Shown here one piece after another: positions 7,509-15,114 of a stretch of 20,406 nucleotides of DNA (within the stretch, counting starts at the first letter, position 1; the number at the start of each line of letters is the position of its first letter). The DNA is from Gammaproteobacteria bacterium (GTDB lineage: Bacteria > Pseudomonadota > Gammaproteobacteria > Methylococcales > Methylomonadaceae), in contig JAJRWJ010000138.1 of NCBI GenBank assembly GCA_024276805.1, forward strand, positions 1 to 20,406, given 5' to 3'. Position numbers and translations under genes: made by a program. Below the pieces are notes generated by a model. It did no database searches. It saw only the letters and a list, made by a program, of their open reading frames with translations, and was not told the origin of the DNA.

Positions 7509-8260
7509 CCGGCACTTTGCGCGGGCGTCCGCGCCGATTCTGCCCTACCTTCATCTTCAGCATCGTCTCTATCTGCCCATGAAACCGGTCATTGCCCAGC
7601 GGCGTACCCGTATTCAGGCAATTGCGGACCTCGCTGAGAAGATGATTCTCGAGATGTGTCTCGAACAGCGCTCTGTATTTCGCTTGCCGGGTCTGAGTAT
7701 CGGCATCCAATGCCAAATAGAGAGCGTGTCCGGTCAGCATGGGATTTTCAGCGCCCAGAGCGTTCGCCTGATAACTGGACCACAGATACTCGCCCGGTAC
7801 CGCCACCATTCCCGCTCTGACCGGGTTGAGTTCGATGTAGCGGTAACATGCCAGAAGATAGGCTTCCGCGTCAATGAGACTGGCTTTGAAGCGACCTTCC
7901 CAAAGCGTTCCACTTCGCCCATATTTGTTGTTGATATAAGGGACATAATGGCGCCCCAGATATTGCAGCAATCGGCTCACCGATTCACGGGCACCGGGCG
8001 TAACCAGAATGTGCGTGTGATTGGTCATCAACACATAGGCATGAATCACGCAGTCATAGCGATCCGCCCCTTCCTTGAGCCAATTCAAATATACAAGGTA
8101 GTCCTCTTCATTGAAGAAAACGGATTCCCGATTATTTCCGCGTTGAACTACATGTACCGGAACATCCGGCATGAAAAACCTTGGCTTTCTCGGCATTCCG
8201 CCTCACTTTTCCCAACCAATTCAAGTTGATGATAACATATCTTAAGGGCACTGACCCCTT
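7456..8260 (-). mobile_element. RAYT element with 19-bp inverted repeats
   Basis: The RAYT gene is bracketed by AAGGGGTCAGAGCCCTTAA (7456-7474) and TTAAGGGCACTGACCCCTT (8242-8260), an inverted pair differing at one position. Each end also folds on itself (AAGGG/CCCTT), as expected for the single-stranded hairpins recognised by Y1/HUH transposases. No target-site duplication is expected for this class and none was looked for successfully. The right end sits 1 bp from the hydrolase 1 stop codon. The left end lies inside the first codons of the giant helicase. The unit thus appears to have landed between, or brought together, the two flanking genes. Confidence 0.75.
7501..8196 (-). CDS. REP-associated tyrosine transposase (RAYT, Y1/IS200-like)
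   Basis: A complete 231-residue protein of the Y1_Tnp/TnpA-REP family. It starts MPRKPRFFMPDVPVHVVQRG, a standard family opening. The metal-binding HUH motif is NHTHILVTP (H60, H62). The catalytic tyrosine is in CYRYIELNPVRAGM (Y118 or Y120). Further family landmarks are RSGTLWEGRFKASLID and a basic C-terminal tail NRRGRPRK that may grip DNA. Such single-copy enzymes cut and join single-stranded DNA at REP hairpins and are thought to spread REPs rather than themselves. A GTGAGG ribosome-binding site precedes the ATG. The stop codon overlaps the helicase ATG by 8 bp, which suggests translational coupling. No catalytic residue appears to be missing. Confidence 0.92.
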   Translation of the reverse strand: MPRKPRFFMPDVPVHVVQRGNNRESVFFNEEDYLVYLNWLKEGADRYDCVIHAYVLMTNHTHILVTPGARESVSRLLQYLGRHYVPYINNKYGRSGTLWEGRFKASLIDAEAYLLACYRYIELNPVRAGMVAVPGEYLWSSYQANALGAENPMLTGHALYLALDADTQTRQAKYRALFETHLENHLLSEVRNCLNTGTPLGNDRFHGQIETMLKMKVGQNRRGRPRKVPDD

Positions 8261-8261
8261 T

Positions 8262-9125
8262 TTACTCTTTGACCCAGTCTACAGTCCAGGCAGCCACCTG
8301 GTCACGCCATCTGGCTGTCGAAAAGGTATGATCCGCCTCGTTCAGGTCATAGCGGGTGATACGCTGCTGCTTCATCAACTTTTGCCATCTTCGATCAGAT
8401 TTGATCAATTCCCTGAATTCATCGGCAGTCAAGTCATTACCGCTCAAAATCAACAGTACCGGACATGTGGAACGCTCCAGGCATTCATACATGCGATCAG
8501 GTAAAGAAAGCGCGGTGTTCCGGGGTTCTTCTTGTGCTTTGTTTTCCTTATCGTGCTGGCCATTCCCACTGCCGGCTTCTCGCAACATTGTCAAAAAAGA
8601 AGAAAACGATTGCTTGTAATCAAATTCCAGATGGATAATTTTTCGCCACAGATCTTTATTTAGAATTCGTTGCAGATAGTAATGTTTGAGATAAGTCCTG
8701 GCGGAACCCTGTTCGGTGAATACCCATGGATTGAGCAACACCATGCCTGTTACGCGTTTATCCTGACAGGCATAAAACACTGCTGCTGAAGCTGCATCAC
8801 ACAACCCCCAGATAACAACCTCCTGGAGGTCGGGGCAATGCTCAGTAAAGGCATCGATTGCTGCGTTGATATCATTGTCGATGCGATCGAACGGCACGCG
8901 CTCACCCTCGGAGTCCCCCATCCCCCGATAATCGAAGCGCATTACCGGAATGCCATGGTCCGCCAAATAACGCGCCAGCAATACAAACTGACGATGGCTT
9001 CCTGCTCTATATTGCGGGCCTCCAACAACAACCAGCACGCCCCGCCTGCTTGTTTTCGGTGTTCCATGAACGATACCAAACAACCTGTCGTTTCCACAAT
9101 CAAAGGCGACGGGGTCTTCCATCAT
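8262..9125 (-). CDS. Exosortase A system-associated hydrolase 1 (alpha/beta hydrolase)
   Basis: A 287-residue alpha/beta hydrolase resembling the exosortase-A-associated hydrolase 1 family. Visible features: the oxyanion/strand region VLVVVGGPQYRAGSHRQFVL, RFDYRGMGDSEG, the nucleophile elbow WGLCDAASA with Cys in place of the usual Ser (typical of this family), the acid LSGNDLTADEF, and the His in NEADHTFSTARW. These enzymes accompany polysaccharide/PEP-CTERM export clusters; the substrate is unknown. The ATG at 9125 has a strong GAGGAGG eight bases upstream, which overlaps the stop codon of the hydrolase 2 gene 13 bp away. It is the last gene of a three-gene operon. The RAYT element's right repeat begins 1 bp after its stop codon. 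Confidence 0.88.
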   Translation of the reverse strand: MMEDPVAFDCGNDRLFGIVHGTPKTSRRGVLVVVGGPQYRAGSHRQFVLLARYLADHGIPVMRFDYRGMGDSEGERVPFDRIDNDINAAIDAFTEHCPDLQEVVIWGLCDAASAAVFYACQDKRVTGMVLLNPWVFTEQGSARTYLKHYYLQRILNKDLWRKIIHLEFDYKQSFSSFLTMLREAGSGNGQHDKENKAQEEPRNTALSLPDRMYECLERSTCPVLLILSGNDLTADEFRELIKSDRRWQKLMKQQRITRYDLNEADHTFSTARWRDQVAAWTVDWVKE

Positions 9126-9138
9126 AATAACTGCCTCC

Positions 9139-9972
9139 TCAGATGCACTGCAATGATGCAGTGATTAATTCCGGAACCTCTACAATTTCCTGGGTCGACC
9201 AGAAAGGACTCCCGGCAACGGATTGCAGAGATACATCGAAGTCTTTGTGTTGCAGTTCATCAACGAACTTCCTGTTGATTGGCGCTCCTTTTTGAGAGTC
9301 CCCGATAACTTCGATGATTGCTATTTTTTTAAATGGCAGTTTTTTGAACTGGTTTGCACGAATAGCCATCAGCGGGTTGACCAGCTCCGGGTTCAATCCA
9401 TAACCCGCCACCTCGAGGAGGTGGCCATCCTGCAGCATTTTTTTCAGGTCCGCGGTTTTTTCGCGGGGAGCATTCCTGTCCATCAATGCCGAAGCGACAC
9501 GCAGGCGCAAAAACTGCATCATAAAGGTTTCACCGTTCAGAACCGGCTGCCACATCAAGAAATTCTCAAATTGAATTTCTGACTTTTCCGCCATATCCAG
9601 CGCCAATAAAGTCCCACATCTCAATGCCCACAAACTGATAGTGAACCCTTGCTGCAGCAAGGCACGACATAAGCTCAGCAGACTCTGCCGCCACGCCGTC
9701 CAGTTGGCATCGGAAAAATCCCCCTGGCTATCCCCCGTGCCAAACAGGTCGATGATGAGCACCGCGTATTCTTTAGCGGCAAATTCGCGCGCCTGAAGGG
9801 ATATCATACGGCGCGATTTATTCATTTCATCGGCAAATGCGGGTATATGAATGAATATCTGCTTTGGAGGGCCTCCCGAAACCGGAGGATAGTAAAGAGC
9901 AAATAGATCCCCCTGCTGATCAGGAATAAAAAAAGGGCAAACAGCAGATAGAGACTTCAACTCACTGATCAT
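9139..9972 (-). CDS. Exosortase A system-associated hydrolase 2
   Basis: A 277-residue protein of the exosortase-A-associated hydrolase 2 type. Features: IFIHIPAFADEMNKSRRM, a family hallmark; DLFGTGDSQGDFSD; the elbow region LWALRCGTLLALDMA, where the usual GxSxG serine is absent; and VAGSPFWSTQEIVEVPEL near the C-terminus, where the catalytic His would normally sit. The standard Ser-His pair is not evident, so it may be a divergent hydrolase, a partner of hydrolase 1, or a binding protein. Its ATG overlaps the end of the acyl carrier protein gene by 11 bp, so translation is probably coupled. It is cytoplasmic, with no signal peptide. Confidence 0.87.
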   Translation of the reverse strand: MISELKSLSAVCPFFIPDQQGDLFALYYPPVSGGPPKQIFIHIPAFADEMNKSRRMISLQAREFAAKEYAVLIIDLFGTGDSQGDFSDANWTAWRQSLLSLCRALLQQGFTISLWALRCGTLLALDMAEKSEIQFENFLMWQPVLNGETFMMQFLRLRVASALMDRNAPREKTADLKKMLQDGHLLEVAGYGLNPELVNPLMAIRANQFKKLPFKKIAIIEVIGDSQKGAPINRKFVDELQHKDFDVSLQSVAGSPFWSTQEIVEVPELITASLQCI

Positions 9973-10216
9973 TCAATTTTTGCTCGACAAAACCCGCCAA
10001 TGATCCAACGGTTTCAAAAATTTCCGCATCGATTTCATCGTCATCGACAAAAAAGCCGTAAGAATCTTCCAATGCGGTCAAAACTGAAACAACGGCCATG
10101 GAATCAAATTCTGGAATCGCACCAAGCAATGGGGAACTGTCTTCCAGATTTTTGCCATCATCGGGCAATTGTAATACATCAGCCAAAATTTGTGATACAT
10201 CACTTAAAACACTCAT
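9962..10216 (-). CDS. Acyl carrier protein of the exosortase-associated cassette
   Basis: An 84-residue acyl carrier protein. The phosphopantetheine attachment motif is EFDSMAVVSVLTALE, with the modified Ser in DSM, preceded by an acidic linker region and followed by the acidic helix VDDDEIDAEIFETVGSL. I chose the ATG at 10216 because an AGGA lies upstream and a typical ACP start (SVLSDVSQIL) follows. An upstream ATG at 10264 would add 16 non-conserved residues. ACPs of this type travel with exosortase-A-associated hydrolases and an acyl-CoA ligase, and presumably carry an acyl or aminoacyl group used in exopolysaccharide or small-molecule assembly. It is the first gene of the operon ACP-hydrolase 2-hydrolase 1. 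Confidence 0.88.
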   Translation of the reverse strand: MSVLSDVSQILADVLQLPDDGKNLEDSSPLLGAIPEFDSMAVVSVLTALEDSYGFFVDDDEIDAEIFETVGSLAGFVEQKLNDQ

Positions 10217-10506
10217 CGTTATAAAAATCCTAATTATTTTTGAATTAAACAGACACCGGATCAAGCAGGCTGGTTGTCATTTTATGTCAAAGAACACCCG
10301 CCTGCCATAACGATAGTTCATTTCCAATGCCTCTATGCGTTTTTTCGCCATCAAGTTATCACAAATGAAATCCGTTCGGAAAAGGCAAAGGCATGCATGC
10401 TGTCGCCTGAATTTCGGCATATTCCGCTGATTATTTTACATTCTGTTGATTTATCAATATAAATTGACAATATATGCGGCATTGCTGAACTGACAGGCAA
10501 TAAAAA
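10217..10506. other. AT-rich intergenic region upstream of the ACP operon
   Basis: No gene is supported here. The stretch is clearly more AT-rich than its surroundings and should contain the promoter of the leftward ACP-hydrolase operon. A near-perfect dyad (TTGTCAAT, 4 bp, ATTGATAA on the minus strand) lies at 10451-10470 and could be an operator. A TTGACA occurs at about 10279-10284 on the minus strand, but I see no good -10 at the right distance. I found no sigma-54 site. Confidence 0.5.
10451..10470. promoter_or_regulatory. Possible operator dyad
   Basis: Minus strand: TTGTCAATTTATATTGATAA. The 8-bp arms match at 7 of 8 positions across a 4-bp spacer. Its place, 235 bp upstream of the ACP start in an AT-rich region, makes chance quite possible. 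Confidence 0.25.
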
Positions 10507-10530
10507 AGCCCTGGCATTTCTGCCAGAGCT
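10507..10530 (-). terminator. Rho-independent terminator of the csrA-tRNA unit
   Basis: On the minus strand AGCTCTGGCA, loop GAAA, TGCCAGGGCT forms a 10-bp stem with one G-U pair, followed directly by TTTTTTATT. It lies 10 bp beyond the 3' end of tRNA-Asn. The opposite strand also has a T-rich run after the hairpin, so it may work in both directions. Confidence 0.9.
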
Positions 10531-10540
10531 TTTGTTTTTA

Positions 10541-10616
10541 TGGCTCCCCCGGACGGGCTCGAACCGCCGACCTAGTGATTAACAGTCACCCGCTCTACCA
10601 ACTGAGCTACAGGGGA
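10541..10616 (-). tRNA. tRNA-Asn (anticodon GUU)
   Basis: A 76-nt cloverleaf. The acceptor stem pairs TCCCCTG with CGGGGGA. The D arm is GCTCAGTTGGTAGAGC. The anticodon stem-loop is GGTGA-CTGTTAA-TCACT with anticodon GTT. The T arm contains GGTTCGAGC and the 3' CCA is encoded. It is the last tRNA before the terminator. Confidence 0.96.
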
Positions 10617-10629
10617 TTAACTTGGAATT

Positions 10630-10706
10630 TGGCACGCCCGGAGAGATTCGAACTCCCGACCGCTCGGTTCGTAGCCGAGTACTCTATCCAGCTGAGCTAC
10701 GGGCGC
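10630..10706 (-). tRNA. tRNA-Arg (anticodon ACG)
   Basis: A 77-nt cloverleaf starting GCGCCCGTAGCTCAGCTGG. The anticodon stem-loop is CTCGG-CTACGAA-CCGAG, giving anticodon ACG (read as ICG after A34 deamination). The T arm is GGGAGTTCGAATCTCTC. CCA is encoded. The acceptor stem closes with a G-U at its first pair. It is 13 bp from tRNA-Asn. Confidence 0.96.
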
Positions 10707-10758
10707 ATTATTTAGCCGCTTATTATCTCTTGATGAGATTTTATTGTCAATAATTTAA

Positions 10759-10850
10759 TGGCGGAGAGAGAGGGATTCGAACCCTCGATGGGCTTTAAAA
10801 CCCATACTCCCTTAGCAGGGGAGCGCCTTCAGCCGCTCGGCCATCTCTCC
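10759..10850 (-). tRNA. tRNA-Ser (anticodon GCU)
   Basis: A 92-nt class II tRNA starting GGAGAGATGGCCGAGCGGCT. The anticodon stem-loop is CTCCC-CTGCTAA-GGGAG with anticodon GCT. A long variable arm (TATGGGTTTTAAAGCCCATC) is typical of tRNA-Ser. CCA is encoded. Its 5' end is only 8 bp after the csrA stop codon. Confidence 0.96.
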
Positions 10851-10858
10851 TGAAAACT

Positions 10859-11062
10859 TTACTCTTGTTCAGAATCAGACATGCCCTCCGATTCTGCCTG
10901 TTCTTTCTTGATCCTTTCGTAAATTTCTTCACGGTGAACAGAAATTTCTTTCGGTGCGTTAACACCAATGCGAACCTGATTTCCTTTGACTCCAAGAACC
11001 GTGACAGTCACATTGTCACCAATCATCAAAGTCTCTCCTACACGCCGAGTCAAGATAAGCAT
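10859..11062 (-). CDS. csrA: Carbon storage regulator CsrA
   Basis: A 67-residue RNA-binding regulator that binds GGA motifs in mRNA leaders to control translation and stability of many transcripts (carbon storage, motility, biofilm). The sequence MLILTRRVGETLMIGDNVTV is the canonical N-terminus with the RNA-contacting L4/R6 region, and VRIGVNAPKEISVHREEIYE carries the second binding face (R44-like). The family core is about 61 residues; the tail EQAESEGMSDSEQE is acidic. The ribosome-binding site GAGGGA contains a GGA, so autoregulation is possible. An extended -10 lies about 70 bp upstream. The tRNA-Ser gene follows after 8 bp, so csrA mRNA and tRNAs are probably cut from one transcript. 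Confidence 0.97.
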   Translation of the reverse strand: MLILTRRVGETLMIGDNVTVTVLGVKGNQVRIGVNAPKEISVHREEIYERIKKEQAESEGMSDSEQE

Positions 11063-11129
11063 GGTTTTTCCCTCAATATTCCAATTATGAATTGCTGTTT
11101 ATAATAAACAGCGGCCAACCAAGTGGCTA

Positions 11130-11138
11130 ATTATATCA
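11130..11138 (-). promoter_or_regulatory. Extended -10 promoter for csrA
   Basis: The minus strand reads TGATATAAT, an exact TGn extended -10 plus TATAAT. No good -35 box is present 17 bp upstream (CTTTTT), which is common for extended -10 promoters. Transcription would start about 60 nt before the csrA ATG. The T-tract upstream, preceded by a loose GGG/CCC pairing, may be a weak lysC terminator. Confidence 0.5.
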
Positions 11139-11249
11139 CCATTTATCGATAAAAAAAGGGTTAACTCATCATGCATTCACCATCCTCCCTTATCCGCATG
11201 CTCCACCACGAGTAGAGAGAAATTGCCCGTGAAGAACCTGAACAGAAAC

Positions 11250-12476
11250 TTATGCCGGCAATTCCTGATCCAGATGAAACGCTGCATGCAGCGCCCGGAC
11301 CGCCAGTTCCAGATACTTCTCATCGACGACCACGGAAATCTTGATTTCCGATGTGGAAATCATCCGGATATTGATACCTTCATCGGCAAGGGTCTTGAAC
11401 ATGGCGCTGGCAATGCCGGCATGGGAGCGCATGCCGACGCCAACGATGGAAATCTTGACGATGTCATCGTCACCGGTAACTTTTCCCGCGCCCAGCTGTT
11501 CGCGCACTGTCCGCAGGATGGACAGGGCGCGCTGCAGATCGTTGCGATGTACGGTGAAGGTGAAATCGGTGGTGTCATCGCCGGCAATGTTCTGAATGAT
11601 CATGTCGACTTCGATGTTGGCTTCGGCAATCGGCCCGAGAATTTTTGACGCCACCCCGGGTAAATCAGGCACGCCGGTAATGGTCAGTTTCGCCTCATCC
11701 CTGTTGAAGGCGATACCGGAAATCAAAGCTTGCTCCATTTTGGACTCCTCGTAATTGATCAGTGTACCCTCACCTTCTGTAAACGATGACAATACCCGCA
11801 AGGGGACATTATATTTGCCCGCGAACTCCACGGCCCGGATCTGCAGCACCTTGGAACCGAGGCTGGCCATTTCCAGCATTTCCTCGAAGGTGATCTGCTT
11901 CAGTCTGCGCGCCCTTGGCTCGATTCGGGGATCGGTGGTATAGACGCCATCGACATCGGTATAGATCTGGCATTCATCGGCCTGTAGTGCGGCGGCCAGC
12001 GCGACTGCCGTGGTATCGGACCCGCCCCGGCCCAGCGTCGTGATCCAGCCTTTTTCATTGACCCCCTGGAAACCGGCCACCACGACGACCTTTCCCTGGG
12101 CCAGGTCCTCACGCATGGACTGAGCGTCGATACTGCGTATGCGCGCCTTGGTATGGGCGTCATCGGTAAGAATTCTGACCTGCCCACCAGTATAGGAACA
12201 GGCTGGACAACCCAGATGGTGCAATGCCATGCACAGCAGGGCGATAGTGACCTGCTCCCCGGTGGACAGCAGTACATCCAGCTCCCGGGAGTCGGGCTGT
12301 TCCTGGATCTGCGTCGCCAGATCCAGCAAGCGGTTGGTTTCGCCACTCATTGCCGAAACGACCACGACGATCTGATCACCGCGATCGCGCGCTGCCTTGA
12401 CTTTTTCCGCGACGGCTTGAATGCGTTCCACGGTGCCCACCGAGGTGCCACCAAATTTGTATATGTAAAGTGCCAT
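11250..12476 (-). CDS. lysC: Aspartokinase
   Basis: A 408-residue aspartate kinase that makes beta-aspartyl phosphate, the first step to lysine, threonine, methionine and diaminopimelate. The kinase domain has KFGGTSVG at the N-terminus (K7), GRGGSDTTAVALAAAL, and YTDVDGVYTTDPR. Two ACT domains follow from about residue 265, including VPDLPGVASKILG and IVGVGMRSHAGIASAMFKTL, with IRMISTSEIKISVVV near the end, which usually binds the feedback inhibitor lysine or threonine. The length is normal for the monofunctional enzyme. AAGG lies just before the ATG. The gene is 16 bp downstream of alaS, so the two are likely co-transcribed. An internal ATG at residue 247 with a strong Shine-Dalgarno could yield a 162-residue beta subunit. 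Confidence 0.96.
   Translation of the reverse strand: MALYIYKFGGTSVGTVERIQAVAEKVKAARDRGDQIVVVVSAMSGETNRLLDLATQIQEQPDSRELDVLLSTGEQVTIALLCMALHHLGCPACSYTGGQVRILTDDAHTKARIRSIDAQSMREDLAQGKVVVVAGFQGVNEKGWITTLGRGGSDTTAVALAAALQADECQIYTDVDGVYTTDPRIEPRARRLKQITFEEMLEMASLGSKVLQIRAVEFAGKYNVPLRVLSSFTEGEGTLINYEESKMEQALISGIAFNRDEAKLTITGVPDLPGVASKILGPIAEANIEVDMIIQNIAGDDTTDFTFTVHRNDLQRALSILRTVREQLGAGKVTGDDDIVKISIVGVGMRSHAGIASAMFKTLADEGINIRMISTSEIKISVVVDEKYLELAVRALHAAFHLDQELPA
11736..11750 (-). promoter_or_regulatory. Internal translation start in lysC (beta subunit)
   Basis: Minus strand: GAGGAG (11750-11745), 6-nt spacer, ATG (11738-11736), in frame with lysC at codon 247, just before the ACT domains. This matches the layout of alpha2-beta2 aspartokinases, whose regulatory subunit comes from an in-frame internal start. 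The site could also be a by-product of the codons for Tyr-Glu-Glu-Ser. Confidence 0.55.
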
Positions 12477-12492
12477 TATTGCCTTGTGTTAA

Positions 12493-15102
12493 TCATTGCA
12501 GCTTTTCCCGCACCCAATCCGGCACTCCCGCCAATGCCGCTTCCAGTGCCGCGGGATCGCTGCCTCCCGCCTGAGCCATGTCCGGCCTGCCGCCTCCCTT
12601 GCCGCCCACCTTGGTGGCCACGACGTTGACCAGTTCTCCGGCCTTCAGACGGCAGGTCAGATCCTTGCTGACACCGGCGATCAGGCTTACCTTGCCGCCG
12701 GAAACCGTAGACAGCACGATCGCCGAACTACCCAGCTTGTTCTTCAACTGATCGACCATCTCGCGCATCGCCTTGCCATCGACATCCTCCAGCTTCACCG
12801 CCAGCACCTTGATTCCCGCCACGTCGACTGCTTTTGAGGACAGTTCACCGCCGGTGGAACTGGCCAGTTTCGATTTCAGACGCTGCAGCTGTTTTTCCAG
12901 ATTGCGGTTTTTCTCCAGCAGCTGCCGGACCTTGTCGGCTGCCGTATCGGCTGAGCTTTTCAGCATTGCCGCGATGTTGTCCAGAGCCTCGTCGCGCCGG
13001 GCGATCCATTCGGTCGCCGCCGCCCCGGTGAGCGCTTCGATGCGGCGTACTCCTGCTGCCACGCCGGTTTCGGCGACGATCTTGAAAATGCCGATCTCCC
13101 CGGTGCGTTGCACATGGGTGCCGCCGCACAATTCGGTGGAGAAATCACCGATGCGCAGCACCCGGACCTGCTCACCGTATTTCTCCCCGAACAGCGCCAT
13201 CGCGCCGGCCTGCATGGCATCGTCCCTGCCCATGACCTCTGCGACAACCGGATTGTCCAGGCGGATCTGTGCATTGACGATGCCTTCGACGGCGCTGATT
13301 TCAGCCGGCGTCATCGGCTCGAAATGGGAAAAGTCGAAACGCAGCCGTTCGGCATCGACCAGCGAGCCTTTCTGCGTCACATGTTCACCCAGTACCTGGC
13401 GCAACGCTGCATGCAGCAGGTGGGTAGCGGTATGGTTCAGGGCGGTCGCCTGCCGGGCGGCCTGATCGACGCTGGCAGTACAGGTTTCTCCAACCCGGAG
13501 TACACCCTGCTTCAGTTTGCCCTTGTGCAGAAACAGTTTGTCACCCTGTTTTTGTGTGTCATCGACCTGAAACACGGCCGTTCCGGTGGTCAACCGCCCA
13601 AAATCACCGACCTGCCCTCCCGACTCGGCATAGAACGGCGTCTTGTCCAGAACGACGCCACCTTCATCCCCCTGCTGCAGCACATCGACGGACTGTCCGG
13701 TCTTGAACAGCCCGATGATTTCAGCCTCCTCCTGCAGATATTTGTAGCCGGTAAACCGGGTTTCGCTGTCAAGGGCGATGTCCTGATCATAGTCGGCGTC
13801 GAAATGACTGGCGGCACGCGCCCGCTGCCGCTGGGCCTGCATGGCCTGCTCGAAGCCCTGCTGATCGACAGTGAGGTTATGCTCCCTGGCGAAATCGGCA
13901 GTCAGATCCACCGGAAAGCCATAGGTGTCATAGAGCAGAAAAACGGTATCGCCGGGAATGACCGTACCCGACATTTTCTCGACGCAGGACTCCAGGATTT
14001 TCATACCCTGTTCCAGGGTTTCGGCGAAGCGCTGTTCTTCCTTGTTCAGCACCCTTTCAACCTGCGACCGCGCCTCGGCCAGCTCGGGAAAGGCCTCGCC
14101 CATTTCCCTGACCAGCGGTTCCACCAGCTGATAGAAGAATACCTCGCGAATGCCCAGCCGGTAGCCGTGCCGGATGGCCCGGCGGATAATCCTGCGCAGC
14201 ACATAGCCCCTGCCCTCGTTGGAAGGCATCACGCCATCGACAATCAGGAAGGCGCAGGAGCGTATGTGATCGGCGATCACGCGCAACGAACTGTGCGACA
14301 AATCACTGACCCCGGCAATCGCGGCGGCAGACTTGAGCAGCCCCTGAAACAGATCGATCTCATAGTTGCTGTGCACCCCCTGCAGGATCGCCGAGATCCG
14401 CTCCAGCCCCATACCGGTATCGACGGATGGCTTCGGCAGCGGTGTCAGGACGCCATCGGCGGAACGGTCATACTGCATGAACACCAGATTCCAGATTTCA
14501 ATATAGCGATCGCCATCCTCATCCGGAGAGCCAGGCGGACCGCCCGCTATCGCCTCGCCATGGTCATAGAAAATTTCCGTGCAGGGTCCGCAGGGACCGA
14601 CATCGCCCATCGACCAGAAATTGTCCCTGGTGGCGATTCGGGAAAAGCGCCCGGGATCGATGCCGATTTCCCGGAGCCAGATCCGTTCCGCCTCCTGGTC
14701 TTCGGCATAGACCGATATCCACAATCTGTCGGCGGGTATACCCAGCTCTACGGTCAAAAAATCCCAGGCATAATGAATCGCTTCATGCTTGAAATAGTCC
14801 CCGAAACTGAAATTCCCCAGCATCTCGAAAAAAGTATGATGGCGTGCGGTGTATCCGACATTTTCCAGGTCATTGTGTTTGCCGCCGGCGCGCACACAGC
14901 GCTGGCTGGTCGCCGCACGCACATAGTCGCGATGCTCCCGGCCGAGAAAGACATCTTTGAACTGCACCATGCCGGCATTGGTAAACAACAACGTCGGATC
15001 GTTGTCGGGCACCAACGGACTGGAGGGCAGAATCGTATGTCCCCGTTCCCGGAAAAATTCTAGAAAGGCGGAGCGCAATTCCGCGCTACTCATCTTTTTC
15101 AT
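12493..15102 (-). CDS. alaS: Alanine--tRNA ligase
   Basis: An 869-residue alanyl-tRNA synthetase, full family length. The catalytic domain opens ELRSAFLEFFRERGHTILPS, with TNAGMVQFKDVFLG and RHHTFFEMLGNFSFGDYFK. The tRNA-binding region contains NEGRGYVLRRIIRRAIRHG. The editing domain carries HTATH (557-561) and the zinc-site partner CGGTH (659-663). A coiled-coil stretch (KNRNLEKQLQRLKSKL) leads into the glycine-rich C-Ala domain (KVGGKGGGRPDMAQAGGSDP). Two ATGs lie three codons apart (15102 and 15093); neither has a good ribosome-binding site, and the second (MSSAEL) fits the family start equally well. It lies between recX (126 bp upstream) and lysC (16 bp downstream). Confidence 0.97.
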   Translation of the reverse strand: MKKMSSAELRSAFLEFFRERGHTILPSSPLVPDNDPTLLFTNAGMVQFKDVFLGREHRDYVRAATSQRCVRAGGKHNDLENVGYTARHHTFFEMLGNFSFGDYFKHEAIHYAWDFLTVELGIPADRLWISVYAEDQEAERIWLREIGIDPGRFSRIATRDNFWSMGDVGPCGPCTEIFYDHGEAIAGGPPGSPDEDGDRYIEIWNLVFMQYDRSADGVLTPLPKPSVDTGMGLERISAILQGVHSNYEIDLFQGLLKSAAAIAGVSDLSHSSLRVIADHIRSCAFLIVDGVMPSNEGRGYVLRRIIRRAIRHGYRLGIREVFFYQLVEPLVREMGEAFPELAEARSQVERVLNKEEQRFAETLEQGMKILESCVEKMSGTVIPGDTVFLLYDTYGFPVDLTADFAREHNLTVDQQGFEQAMQAQRQRARAASHFDADYDQDIALDSETRFTGYKYLQEEAEIIGLFKTGQSVDVLQQGDEGGVVLDKTPFYAESGGQVGDFGRLTTGTAVFQVDDTQKQGDKLFLHKGKLKQGVLRVGETCTASVDQAARQATALNHTATHLLHAALRQVLGEHVTQKGSLVDAERLRFDFSHFEPMTPAEISAVEGIVNAQIRLDNPVVAEVMGRDDAMQAGAMALFGEKYGEQVRVLRIGDFSTELCGGTHVQRTGEIGIFKIVAETGVAAGVRRIEALTGAAATEWIARRDEALDNIAAMLKSSADTAADKVRQLLEKNRNLEKQLQRLKSKLASSTGGELSSKAVDVAGIKVLAVKLEDVDGKAMREMVDQLKNKLGSSAIVLSTVSGGKVSLIAGVSKDLTCRLKAGELVNVVATKVGGKGGGRPDMAQAGGSDPAALEAALAGVPDWVREKLQ

Positions 15103-15114
15103 GATAGATACTGG

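Noticed and set aside
10541..10616. tRNA-Asn as an attachment site for the adjoining accessory region
   Set aside because: No second copy of the tRNA 3' end and no integrase gene were found within the window, so an island boundary cannot be supported.
13108..15063. 651-codon open frame opposite alaS (plus strand)
   Set aside because: alaS is unmistakable on the minus strand; the opposite frame has no family features and arises from GC-biased third positions.
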